Assembly: GCA_035570275.1 (NCBI GenBank)
Contig: DATMNI010000282.1
Span: forward strand, 1-64,000
Length of the DNA stretch: 64,000 nt
Origin: DATMNI01 sp035570275
GTDB taxonomy: Bacteria > Acidobacteriota > Terriglobia > Bryobacterales > Bryobacteraceae
Direction: 5' to 3'
Shown piece by piece: positions 7,355-16,800 of this stretch; position 1 is the stretch's first letter; the number at the start of each line of letters is the position of its first letter. The position numbers were made by a program, and so were the translations under genes. The notes below the pieces were generated by a model that saw only the letters and a program-made list of their open reading frames with translations, was not told the DNA's origin and searched no databases.

Positions 7355-8737
7355 TCACCTCGGATCTACCGAGTTATCGGCGATCAGACGCAGCGCTGTC
7401 AGGCTGGGCATGAAGAAATAATCGCCGCCGCGCAGTTCCACGAATTGCGGCAGGCGCGGGCAAACCAACGGCGGATTCCGCGGGTCGGTGGAGCCCTGGA
7501 TCAGCAGCCTGCCATGTCCATCATGGTTGCCGAGCAGCGCATCCTTGTCGCTGCCCTGATGCGCGTCGTTGCCGTATTCGATCCACTGCTGGTGCACGAA
7601 CTCAAACTGCCGGAAGATGCTGGCGTTGAGCACCATGAAGATTACGCCGCGATCGTCCTCGTCGCTGACCGGTTGGCCTTCCGGAACGTACTCTCCGTAG
7701 GGCAGACCGCGCCGGGTGATGCGGCGGCGGTTCACCAATTGGCCGTAGAAGCCGAAAGCATCGCGCGGGTTGGCGCGCCGGATGTGGGCGCCCAGCGGGC
7801 AGCGGACGCCGTCCGGATCCTGGCCGAAGGTGAAATTCACATTGCGGTTGGAATCGGCAACCAGCGCGGGGTCCTCCGCGTCCGGCGAAAGTTCCACCGG
7901 CGTGCCGTCCGGCCAACGGCCTACCAGCTTGGCCGCGAGTTTCTCCCTGCCGCCGGCGTAGTGGCGGCTTTGGGCGTCCAGGTAAGCCCGAAAAGTGGCC
8001 ACGTTTTCGTGCAGTTTGCGATACACCATGAAGCTGCCGTTATTGGCCACCAGGTGCGGCACCGGCGCCACCGGCAGTTCGCCGGCTTCGTCGGGATATC
8101 CCAGGATGAACTCGCCGGTAGCCAGGGGCGCCCAGTTGCCCTCTTTAGTCAGTTTGCCCTGGCCAGGCTGGCTGTGCCGCTCCGCGCCTTCGAAATCGGG
8201 ATTGCCGAAGCCATCGGTATAGCCGAAGTGCTCTTTGGTGGTGATCCGGTTGTCGATGGCCACGGCCTTGGCATCCTGCGCCTGCCGCAGATGGGCCCCG
8301 CCGGTCTGCTGCATGATGCGCTCCATTTCCGCGCATCGCTCATCGAGGGCCGCCGGGGTGAGAGCGTTGACCCCGAGCCAGACGTGCACCGCGTCCTGGC
8401 GCCAGACCTGGTCTCATTTTTCGCAGGCATTGCGGCCGGTGTCGCACAGAATCTCCTTGCGGGCCTTCATGCCCTGGAAGAACTCCACCGGAAAACTGAG
8501 CAAGGTGGCGTCAGGCAATCCCAGCCGCACCAGACCTTTGTGCGTGAACGCGACGTTCACGGTGGATGGCGGCTTGCTGTCCCAGCGCTGGCCGGTAGTG
8601 ATATGGGGGATGATTTGGCCGATGAAATCGCGCCCCTTCCCCGGACCCTCCAGTTCCAACAGCAGGTACCGGGCGAACGGAAAGTTGTAGCCGCGCAGCA
8701 CGAATCCTTGTATATCAGCGACGTTCAATTTAGCCAT
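7355..8737 (-). pseudogene. DyP-type haem peroxidase interrupted by in-frame TGA
   Basis: The reading frame from ATG 8737 encodes a DyP-fold peroxidase of about 460 residues. It has the family opening (LNVADIQGFVLRGYNF), the distal-side GYTDGFGNPDF motif (GxxDG), PLGAHIRRANPRD with the likely proximal histidine, and ITRRGLPYGE. Codon 108 (8416-8414) is TGA, in exactly the same frame as both halves, between NACEK and DQVWRQD. A tryptophan would fit there, so a single TGG-to-TGA change explains it. This could be a recent nonsense mutation, a sequence error or readthrough. The gene starts inside the 3' end of the upstream small gene (8-base overlap). DyP enzymes oxidise dyes, lignin-like phenols or Mn with peroxide. 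Confidence 0.82.
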
Positions 8738-9413
8738 GTGGATGCCCTTCGTAATCGCTCGCCAGCGGGTCCAGTTTGCCGGCATCCTCCAGGCCGGCGG
8801 CGGCGCCATGTGGATGCCCTTCGTATTCGCCGGCCAAGGGTTCCGGCGCACGACGAATCTTCTCCAGGAACCGGCGAAAAGCCGCCTGCGTGTCGCCCGC
8901 GGACTTCCCCTGGTTGGCTTCGATGAAATGCGCCAGTCCGGATTGAACCTTGAGCGCGCGCAAAGTCTGCTGCACGGTCTGGTTGTTGACGTCCGCGAAG
9001 AAGAAAGTAGTTTCGATCTGGCACTGCTTCATATAGCCGGCGAAGGCCGCCGGGTCCTGGACGCCGGGGTAGCCGACGCAATGCCGCCAGACAGCGTGCA
9101 CCTCGTCCGGGGCTTCACGGGCCATGCGGGTCAGGTAGGTATCCAGATCGCCATCGAAGTTGGTTTCGAAGACCAGATACTTCGACTGGAGGTGTTCCTC
9201 GCGCGCCGGCGTGCCCACGAATACCACGTCGTCCATCACCACCAGGCGGGCCAGGTGAGTGCTGGAGACCTTGGCAAACGGGCTGCGGTGGTCGCGCGGC
9301 AGATCGGCCAGATAATCGCGAATGGCGCAATCGTGCGAGACATTGCCATCCGCCCCGTCGATAATGGGCGAAAGGATCGTAAGCCCGTAAACGTTACCAC
9401 TCTGATTTGGCAT
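8730..9413 (-). CDS. DyP-linked protein with C-terminal GHPHG repeats (unknown family)
   Basis: A 227-residue soluble protein with no signal peptide that I cannot assign. Its middle (KYLVFETNFDGDLDTYL, residues about 78-94, then VWRHCVGYPG and FFFADVNNQTVQQTLRAL) resembles the corresponding part of the next gene upstream (DYLLFFSNFNGTWNQYID, IWRWSAKYPG), so the two are likely paralogues. The C-terminal 40 residues contain a duplicated EYEGHPHG/DYEGHPHG unit 24 residues apart, ending the protein, with histidines that could bind metal or haem. Its stop overlaps the peroxidase start, so the two products are probably made together. A role as partner or substrate adaptor of the peroxidase is inference. 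Confidence 0.75.
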   Translation of the reverse strand: MPNQSGNVYGLTILSPIIDGADGNVSHDCAIRDYLADLPRDHRSPFAKVSSTHLARLVVMDDVVFVGTPAREEHLQSKYLVFETNFDGDLDTYLTRMAREAPDEVHAVWRHCVGYPGVQDPAAFAGYMKQCQIETTFFFADVNNQTVQQTLRALKVQSGLAHFIEANQGKSAGDTQAAFRRFLEKIRRAPEPLAGEYEGHPHGAAAGLEDAGKLDPLASDYEGHPHG

Positions 9414-9429
9414 GGAAGTTGTCCGTATG

Positions 9430-10026
9430 TTAGCTGCCGACGGGGCCGATACCAGTCGATCCGAGGTCCATTTGGACCAGCGTCACAAACTTCAAGTAGG
9501 CGGCGCCGAATTCGGCCGGGGTCATATCTTTGCTGTTGCGCGCAAACTCCTCCACTGCGGCGTTCACGCGGTGCGCGGCCTTCACGTCATTGGCGGTGGC
9601 GCGCGGATAGGCCGCGTAGTAGTAATCGGTATCGAACTGCACCAGCGCAATGTAGCGTTTGAAATCCGTGACCGGACGGGCGCCGGGATACTTCGCACTC
9701 CAGCGCCAGATCAGGTTCAACCCGTTGGAGAGGACGTCGGCGAAGGCGTCGATATACTGATTCCACGTCCCGTTGAAGTTACTGAAGAAGAGCAGGTAGT
9801 CGTAGTGCAGTTGTTCTTCCGGCTGCTTCTGGGAAAGACGCGGGAACTGGCGGCGCTTGACCACCACCCACCGCGCAAAGTGGATGAAGGAGAGATGGAT
9901 CAGGTCGGCCTGCAAGGATTTGACATGGCCCAGGATGAAAAAGACAAGCTTGAGAATCGGAGTGTAGAACGCGTTCATCGGCGTGATGGCGTTCATCGCG
10001 TAGGTCTTGCCGTTGATATTGGTCAC
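9430..10026 (-). CDS. DyP-linked protein, paralogue of the downstream gene (unknown family)
   Basis: A 198-residue protein with a GTG start at 10026 (an ATG at 9996 is an alternative). A hydrophobic stretch near the N-terminus (ILKLVFFILGHV, about residues 24-36) is too short for a firm membrane call. The central motif DYLLFFSNFNGTWNQYID and the later YYYAAYPRATANDVKAA match the layout of the downstream companion, but without its GHPHG tail. It is the first gene of a three-gene unit ending in the DyP peroxidase, 16 bases from the second. I do not recognise the family; function unknown. Confidence 0.7.
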   Translation of the reverse strand: MTNINGKTYAMNAITPMNAFYTPILKLVFFILGHVKSLQADLIHLSFIHFARWVVVKRRQFPRLSQKQPEEQLHYDYLLFFSNFNGTWNQYIDAFADVLSNGLNLIWRWSAKYPGARPVTDFKRYIALVQFDTDYYYAAYPRATANDVKAAHRVNAAVEEFARNSKDMTPAEFGAAYLKFVTLVQMDLGSTGIGPVGS

Positions 10027-10098
10027 AGTCAGCCATCCAGCATCGGCTTCCTATACTATCAAGAGATCACTTTCCACAGCCAACCCGGCGTTGCGGGT

Positions 10099-10362
10099 GT
10101 GGGGCAGGTTGCTAACCTGCGGCGGATTGGCAATCCGCCGGTCGCGTCTGTACGCGCCTCCGCGGGGTAGAGCAGGAGATAGGGCGACACCCTGCAGTGC
10201 GACCCACTCGGCGAGGCCAACCCACACTGTCCGGCTCGCTGCCGAATATTGCTGGGGATTGCCAATCCGCCGCACTCTCGAAAGTCGCTTGTGGAAGTTC
10301 GGCTGCGGCCAACTCCGGGCGGGCGGATTGCCAATCCGCCGCAGGTTAACAACCTGCCCCAC
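10099..10362. repeat. Dispersed inverted-repeat element, copy 1 (MITE/REP-like)
   Basis: The left arm (10099-10140) carries two nested palindromes, GCAGGTTGCTAACCTGC and GGCGGATTGGCAATCCGCC. The right arm (10321-10362) is its inverted counterpart, with GGCGGATTGCCAATCCGCC and GCAGGTTAACAACCTGC. A further partial arm lies inside at 10255-10277. The core of about 180 bp has no coding frame. The element occupies most of the 428-base gap between the DyP-linked genes and the next gene. Related copies lie at 13196-13351 and (one arm only) 23631-23680. Confidence 0.85.
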
Positions 10363-10454
10363 ATATGGGGCGACTTTCATCCTCGCTCCTGTGCGTCCCG
10401 CGCACATCGCGATTTGCCCGCGTGTGATATTCTCTTAACCACTGGGATTCTCAG

Positions 10455-11825
10455 ATGGCCGGAAAAGTAGACAGCGCCACCCACGCGGCAGCCATCGCCA
10501 AGATCAGCGAGGCGGCCAAGCATGAGCTGGAACTGCGAGCCCACCTGGACGAGATCATCAAGGGAGCGGCTTTCAAGGGCAGCCATCGCAGCCAGGACTT
10601 TCTAAAGCACATCGTCGAACAAGCGCTCCACGGCGAACCGGCAGACTTGCGGGAGCGCAGTATCGGAGTGGCTCTTTTCGGCAGGCCCGTCACCTATGAC
10701 ACCGCCGATGACGCGATTGTTCGCGTGACTGCGAGCGACGTGCGCAAGCGCCTCCTCCAACACTATGGCAACACGGGAGTCAGGTCGAGATTCCGGATTA
10801 ATCTTCCCTCCGGTTCGTACGTTCCCGAGTTCTGTTTTGTCCCCGCCTCCGGGCTCGAGTCTCTGGACACCCAGGTCGCCGCAATCCGGCCGGCCGAGAC
10901 CACGGTTGTGCCGCACTTGCCGACCGATGAGGTTCACCACCGGACGCGGGGTTGGAGACGGCTGGCTGCCGCCATCGTTTTCGTGTGCGCTGCGGCATTT
11001 GGGTGGTGGGCGGTGGAACGCTGGATTATGACCAGCGGGTCGACCGACAACCTGATTGTCGCGGCATTTCAGGGCACGCCTCGCGCCGCCCAGGTGGTTG
11101 TCGCCGATGACGCCCTGGTGCTCATCCAAGTCTTGTTGGACCGCAGGTTCACCCTGCAGGAATACGAGAACCTGACCTATCTGAATGTTCCGGAGCTGGC
11201 GCAGAAGAAGGATCTCCTGCGCTTCTGGGGAAGCCTTTCCACCAGGCAAATCACCAACGTCGGAGACCTTCAGAACGCCAACCACATTGCCGGAGATCTG
11301 CAGGCCCGGGGTTGGGACGCGACCATTCGGCAGGCGCGTCAAATGCATGCCAGATCGTTCCGGACAGGGAACTTCGTGGTCCTGGGCAGTTCTCTCTCGA
11401 ACCCCTGGGCGGATCTGTTCCCGGTAAACGAGTCGAATTTTCCTTTTGACGAGCTGCCGCGGCCCGGCAAACCGGAAGTGATACTCAACCGGAATCCGTT
11501 GCAGGGTGAACCGGCGAAGTTCGAAGTACATTTGGATACCAAGACAGGCAAGAAGATTACCTTTGCCAGGGTTTATCTGCTGGAGAACACCGCCCACTCG
11601 GGACGCGTGCTGCTGGTGGCGGGCCAGTCGATGTCCGCGACCGAGATGGCCGGGGAGCTGTTGCTGCGCAATGGCTCCACAGCGCAGGTCCGGCAGATGT
11701 TGGGACTGCCGTCCAGGGGCCGGCTTCCCGACCTGGAGATGGTGCTGCGCGTCTCCGAACAGAATGAAATCGGCGACAGCGTCGAATTGGTGGCGTGCCG
11801 CAAGGTCACCCAGCACACCGAGTGA
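10455..11825 (+). CDS. Membrane-anchored protein with DNA-binding-like N-terminus
   Basis: A 456-residue protein with three parts. Residues 30-125 form a basic, helical domain (FLKHIVEQALHGE, LRERSIGVALFGR, YDTADDAIVRVTASDVRKRL, INLPSGSYVPEF). I recall this arrangement from acidobacterial proteins in which it precedes a membrane helix and a sensor or TPR region. It resembles a winged-helix effector domain. One transmembrane helix spans about 169-187 (LAAAIVFVCAAAFGWWAV). Residues 195-456 are a periplasmic-facing domain I do not recognise. The plan is that of CadC-like one-component membrane regulators, which would place ligand sensing outside. Next to it lies a dehydratase gene 36 bases downstream, a possible target. 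Confidence 0.6.
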   Translation: MAGKVDSATHAAAIAKISEAAKHELELRAHLDEIIKGAAFKGSHRSQDFLKHIVEQALHGEPADLRERSIGVALFGRPVTYDTADDAIVRVTASDVRKRLLQHYGNTGVRSRFRINLPSGSYVPEFCFVPASGLESLDTQVAAIRPAETTVVPHLPTDEVHHRTRGWRRLAAAIVFVCAAAFGWWAVERWIMTSGSTDNLIVAAFQGTPRAAQVVVADDALVLIQVLLDRRFTLQEYENLTYLNVPELAQKKDLLRFWGSLSTRQITNVGDLQNANHIAGDLQARGWDATIRQARQMHARSFRTGNFVVLGSSLSNPWADLFPVNESNFPFDELPRPGKPEVILNRNPLQGEPAKFEVHLDTKTGKKITFARVYLLENTAHSGRVLLVAGQSMSATEMAGELLLRNGSTAQVRQMLGLPSRGRLPDLEMVLRVSEQNEIGDSVELVACRKVTQHTE

Positions 11826-11861
11826 CCCGGCGAGTGACCCAGGCAGACCCGGGGAGGACCG

Positions 11862-13181
11862 ATGCAACGCAGAGATTTTTTCAAGGGCCTGTTGGCGGCG
11901 CCCGCGATGTCAGCCGCGGCCGCTGACGATTACAACAACCGCCTCAAGGGACTGCCGCCGCTGACAATCAAGGATGTCAAGGTAATCACCACCAACGGCG
12001 GGCGGAACTACCGCTGGGTCTTCCTGAAGATCGTCACCAGCGAAGCCGGTCTCTACGGGATTGGATCGGCGAACGACAGTTACCAGACGTTCGCCGTCGC
12101 CACCGCCCTCGAAAAGCACCTCAAGCCGTGGCTGATTGGCAAGGACCCGGATCGCATCGAGGACCTGTGGCAGAGCGCGAACTTCCGTACTTACTGGCGG
12201 GGCGGCCCGGTGAACAACAAAGTGCTCGGGGCTATGGATGAAGCCTTGTGGGACATCAAGGGCAAGCGCGCCGGCATGCCGGTGTACGAGATGCTGGGCG
12301 GACGCGCCCACGACGCGGTGGCCTGTTACGATCACGTCTCCGGACGGACCAAAGAGCAGGCTGCGGAGGCCGTCAGCAAGTCGATGGAGAACGGCTTTCG
12401 CCACATCCGCTTGCAGTACGGCGAGGGCGGTTACGGCGGCGGCGGCTTTATCCGGGCCAACGAAGGCAATAGGGCCGAGGGCGGGTACCAGGGTCAGGCG
12501 TTCGACGAGGATTTGTACGTCGAGACCATACCGCCGGTATTCGACTATGTCCGGTCCAAGGTAGGATTCGCGCCCAAGCTGCTGCACGATGTCCATTCGC
12601 ACCTCACCGGCACCAACGCGGTTCTTTTTTCCAAGAAGATGGAACCGTACCATCTTTATTTTGTCGAAGACCTGCTCGGGCCGGAACATCTCGACTGGTA
12701 CCATGAGGTTCGCAAAGCCTGCGCCACGCCCCAGGCGGTCGGCGAGGTCTTCTCGAATCCGGCGGAATACTACCCGCTGATTGCCGCCCATGTCATCGAT
12801 TTCATCCGCACGCGCGTCACGGCCATAGGTGGGATTACGCAGGCGAAGAAAATCGCCAACCTCTGCGAGGTCTTCGGCGTCAAGACGGCTTTCCAGGAAG
12901 GCGGGGAGAACGACCCGGTGAATCAACTGGCCGCTTACCACGTCGATATCTGCAGCACGGCGTTCGGTATACAGGAAGAGAATCATTTCCCACCCCAGGT
13001 CCATGAGATGCTGCCCGGAACCGCCGAAATCCGGAAGGGCTACCTGTACGGCAGCGGCCGGCCGGGGTTGGGAATCGACATCAACGAAGAGATGGCGGCC
13101 AAATTCCCCATAGTCGAAGGCCGCAACGGCGGCGCCTACGGGACCGAAAGAGCGCTGGACGGAACGGTAATCATCCCCTGA
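11862..13181 (+). CDS. Exported ManD-type (mannonate dehydratase-like) enolase-superfamily enzyme
   Basis: A 439-residue member of the mandelate racemase/enolase superfamily, closest by motif to D-mannonate/gluconate dehydratases. It has an N-terminal RRDFFKGLLAAPAMSAAAA leader of the twin-arginine type, the N-terminal capping domain, then the barrel with YDHVSGRTKEQ, LLHDVHSHL (D and H of the ManD motif), YFVEDLLGPE and FQEGGENDPVN. Expected reaction: Mg-dependent loss of water from a sugar acid to give a 2-keto-3-deoxy acid; the exact substrate cannot be read from sequence. A GGGGAGGA ribosome-binding site precedes the ATG. A second, distinct superfamily member with a similar leader lies at 33183. 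Confidence 0.85.
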   Translation: MQRRDFFKGLLAAPAMSAAAADDYNNRLKGLPPLTIKDVKVITTNGGRNYRWVFLKIVTSEAGLYGIGSANDSYQTFAVATALEKHLKPWLIGKDPDRIEDLWQSANFRTYWRGGPVNNKVLGAMDEALWDIKGKRAGMPVYEMLGGRAHDAVACYDHVSGRTKEQAAEAVSKSMENGFRHIRLQYGEGGYGGGGFIRANEGNRAEGGYQGQAFDEDLYVETIPPVFDYVRSKVGFAPKLLHDVHSHLTGTNAVLFSKKMEPYHLYFVEDLLGPEHLDWYHEVRKACATPQAVGEVFSNPAEYYPLIAAHVIDFIRTRVTAIGGITQAKKIANLCEVFGVKTAFQEGGENDPVNQLAAYHVDICSTAFGIQEENHFPPQVHEMLPGTAEIRKGYLYGSGRPGLGIDINEEMAAKFPIVEGRNGGAYGTERALDGTVIIP

Positions 13182-13195
13182 GGCGGCTGGCGCTA

Positions 13196-13351
13196 TGTGG
13201 AGCAGGTTGGTAACCTGCGGCGGATTGGCAATCCGCCTGCCGCGCGCTGTGACGAGCCCTTGGCGGGCAGGGCCGCAGAACGTGAGCTGGCTCGCTGCCG
13301 CATCGCGCCGGCGGATTAACAATCCGCCGCAGGCTGCCAGCCTGCCTCACA
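13196..13351. repeat. Dispersed inverted-repeat element, copy 2
   Basis: Shorter version of the element at 10099-10362. The left arm (13196-13237) has GCAGGTTGGTAACCTGC followed by GGCGGATTGGCAATCCGCC; the inverted right arm (about 13308-13351) has GGCGGATTAACAATCCGCC and a GCAGGCTGCCAGCCTGC palindrome. The core includes GAGCTGGCTCGCTGCCG, similar to the CCGGCTCGCTGCCG of copy 1. It lies directly after the dehydratase gene and may end its transcript. Confidence 0.82.
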
Positions 13352-13373
13352 TCGGGAGGATCGACGGGATAGT

Positions 13374-13584
13374 GTGCTGACCGGCCGGACCGCGGAACTG
13401 ATGCTCAGCACCGCGATGGGCAATCCGATGACTACCGCCATATACGAAGGAATGTGCGCCGGGAATTCCCAGTCGCCGGTGCGCGGCGTGGCGGTCTGCT
13501 ACGCGCCCGCTGGTGCTCGAACTGCCGGTGGAGTGGATCTCGTCCAACGATCCGTTTCAGGTGCCCGCCATTCGCCGGGCTTGA
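13374..13584 (+). pseudogene. Coding remnant of unknown family, frameshifted
   Basis: The first frame gives TAELMLSTAMGNPMTTAIYE and GMCAGNSQSPVRGVAVCYAP. A shift near 13508 then continues as PLVLELPVEWISSNDPF and QVPAIRRA before a stop at 13582. Both parts read like normal protein, while the alternative frames do not, so this is probably the 3' end of a lost gene. I cannot name the family. From 13585 to the start of the receptor at 13846 there is AT-richer non-coding sequence holding the inverted repeat listed next. Confidence 0.3.
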
Positions 13585-13731
13585 GCGGACGTAATGGCTA
13601 TTTTAGTAACTAGTGTTACAGGCCGTGTCAAATTCTATCGATTCCGGGCAGTTGGTAGTACTCCTGGAGCCAAGTAGCTACCGATACAAACACCAGCAAA
13701 TCTAGGGACTTTGTTTTCTGATATTTGGCGG

Positions 13732-13756
13732 AACGTTAGCGATCTGTCCTAACGTT
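13732..13756. promoter_or_regulatory. Perfect 8+8 inverted repeat upstream of TonB receptor
   Basis: AACGTTAG (13732-13739) and CTAACGTT (13749-13756) are perfect inverted repeats separated by nine bases, about 90 bases before the start of the receptor gene. Arm length and spacing fit a dimeric repressor operator or a short RNA hairpin. A ROK-family regulator is encoded at 21196 in the same carbohydrate region; a link is inference only. Confidence 0.45.
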
Positions 13757-13845
13757 GCCGCGGAACGCGGTTCAGGTTATAGTTTCGCCTATCGGGATGC
13801 TTTCAGAAGTTTTACCTGACTGTCCCACAGAGGAGAAGACTCAGT

Positions 13846-16800
13846 ATGTCTCGCAAACTGTCTTTGCGGATCGCTACGTTCATCATCGCCGCGAACGGCA
13901 TCGTCTGCCTTGCCCAAGTCGAGCAGGGCGCCATTACGGGAGCCGTCGTGGATTCAACCGGCTCATCGGTTCCGAAGGCGAAGGTTACCGCCACGAACCA
14001 AGCCACCGGGGCTGTCGGCGCCTCGGAAACCACCGATGACGGATACTACAAGATTCCCTACCTGCTGGCGGGGAAATACAACCTCACCGTGGAAAAGGAA
14101 GGCTTCACGGTTAACCGCGTGACCGATGTGCCAGTGCTCGTCGGCCAATCCGCGACCATCAACGTAACCATGAAGCCGGGCAGCGTGCACGATGAGGTCA
14201 CGGTCACGTCGAACGCAGTGCTGGTGGAGCAGGTCAGCTCTTCGCTGGGGTACGTCGCCGGTTCAGTCCAAGTCCTCGAACTGCCGACCAACCGGAGTCC
14301 TTACTCTTTGGCGATTCTCTCTCCCGGGGTGATCAACACCGGCAACACCGGGACGGGATATATCGTCAACGGAGGCCGGTCCAATACGACTTCCATTCTG
14401 CTGGATGGACAAGACACGCGGAATAATTCGACCCTCGACAACGCCTACACCCCTCCCCAGGAGACGGTGCAGGAAGTGCGCTTCATCACCAACAGCTTCT
14501 CGGCTGAATACGGCCGTTCGAATGGCGGCGTCCTGGTGGCGGCCGGCAAAAGCGGCAGCAACCTGGTGCACGGCAGCGTTTACGACTACCTGAAGAACGA
14601 CGACCTGAATGCCAACAGTTGGAGCAGCAACAAGAGCGGCGTCCCCCGCGGACGGCAGCGGCACAACGAATACGGGTTCAGCATATCCGGTCCGGTCTAC
14701 ATTCCCAAGGTTTACAACGGGAAGAACAAGACTTTCTTTTTCTTCAACTGGGAAGAGATCAACGATCACGGTGTCGCCACCCCCACCGCAAATATACCGA
14801 CCGACCTGCAGAAAGGCGGCAACTTCTCGCAAACCTTTACCAGTTCCGGAGCGCTGATCCAGATCTACGATCCGTTGACGACCGTGGCGGATCCGACCAA
14901 ATCGAGCGGCTATTCGCGCTCCGTCTTTCCGGGGAACGTGATCCCGGCTAATCGGATCGATCCGACCATGAAGGGCATCCTCGGCTACTATCCCGAACCG
15001 ACGCTGGCGCTTTCCCCCACGCTGGGCATCAACTGGTCGGCAAACTTCCCCCTGATCACTCATCAGAACAAGTATTTTACTCGTATGGACCAGAACTTCG
15101 GCGACAAGAACCGGCTGTTCTTCCGGTTCGGCTATCAGGTTTCGCCGCAGACCAGCCCGTACTCGAACGTCGCCTTCCCTGGAGAAGGAACCAACGGTGG
15201 TGGAACCCAGAAGACCACCGCCTATTCCTATGCGCTCAGCGATACCGAATCGTTTTCACCCACCCTGATGGGCGAGTTCCGGTTCGGTTATACGCGGCCG
15301 CTCATCCAGTTGACTCCGCTCAGCGTCGGCTTTGACATCACGAAACTGGGGCTGCCCCAGTATCTGAAGAACGCCGCCGCCGACGCTCTCTTCCCGGAGA
15401 TCGACATCACCGACTTTACCGGCTTGGGACCACAACGCGCCTCGCACGACATCGACGCCGAGAACACCCCCGAAGTGCAAGCGCACTTTACGTGGCTGAA
15501 GGGCGCGCACGCGCTGAAGACCGGGTTCGACGCGCTCTTTTGCTATTTCAATACGTTCCGTCCGGATTACCCGTCGGGCGACTTCGGGTTCACCCGTGCG
15601 TACACACAGGGACCCGACCCGGGCACGGCATCCGCCACCGGCGGCTACGGCCTGGCCACTGCTCTACTGGGTGCGCCCACCGGGGGCAGCTTTACGATCG
15701 GGCCGTCGCTGGCGCTGTTGCAGAAGAGCTACAACTGGTATCTGCAGGACGATTGGAAGATCAGGCGCAACCTCACCTTAAACCTGGGCGTGCGATGGGA
15801 ATACCAGACACCGTGGACGGAGCGCTACAACCACCTCGCCTACTTCGATCCGAACGGTACCGACCCCATCACCGGACTGAAGGGCGTGCTGACCCCCACC
15901 ACCAGTTCGCACCGGTATCCCAGCAACACCGATAAGAAGAATTGGGCGCCGCGAGTCGGCCTGGCGTGGACCTTTATGCCGAACACCGTATTCCGCGCCG
16001 GATACGGCATCTTCTACGCTCCGGGCAGCGGCGGCATCGGCTCCAGCCCGGGCGACCTGGGCAGCGGTTCGGAAACCAGCACCTCCGTATACTTCGGCCA
16101 GGCGCTGGCCGCGCCGAATACCCCGATTCCCGGGTCCACGCTGGCCAATCCGTTCGTCACCGGCCTGTTGCCGTTCCCCAATTCTCTGATCGGCAGCGGC
16201 ATCAACGCGATCTTCCCGCAGTGGCTGACCCCCATGAATCAGATGTGGAACGCCAACATCCAGCGGAGTGTCACGAAGGACCTCATCATCGAAGCCGCCT
16301 ACGTAGGCAGCCGCGGCGAACACCTCTGGAACAACTTCACCGACAACGCGACCTTCCCGCAGTACCTCTCGCTCGGGTCGGCGCTCAATAACCTGGTTCC
16401 CAATCCCTTCTTCGGCAAGATCACGACCGGCAGTTTGAGCGCGGCAACCGTGAGGCAGGGAACGCTGTTGGTGCCTTATCCCCAGTACACCGGCGTCGGT
16501 ATGCTTCGCGGCGCGGTGGGCGATTCGGTCTACCACGGCTTTACGCTGCGGGCCGAAAGGTCGTTCGCACACGGCCTGCTGTTCCAGGCTTCTTATACGA
16601 CGGCCAAGCTGATCGACGACGTGAATGAGCGGTTCGTCGGCGGCGCCAACTACGACGACCCGTATAACCTCAGGCAGTCGCGGTCCATCTCCGCCGCCGA
16701 CATTTCGCAGCGCTTCGTCGCTAACTACGTCTATGTGCTGCCTTTCGGCCACGGCAAACAGTTCTTTTCCCACGGAATTGGGAGCTGGATCCTCGGCAAC

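Noticed and set aside
8380..8440. Selenocysteine at the TGA of the DyP gene
   Set aside because: The bases after the TGA show only a short palindrome (CTGGCGCCAG), not a clear bacterial SECIS hairpin, and Trp, not Cys, fits the position.
7445..8926. A 493-residue open frame antisense to the DyP peroxidase
   Set aside because: The opposite strand reads as a clear peroxidase with family motifs; the antisense frame is a by-product of high GC codon use and has no recognisable domain.
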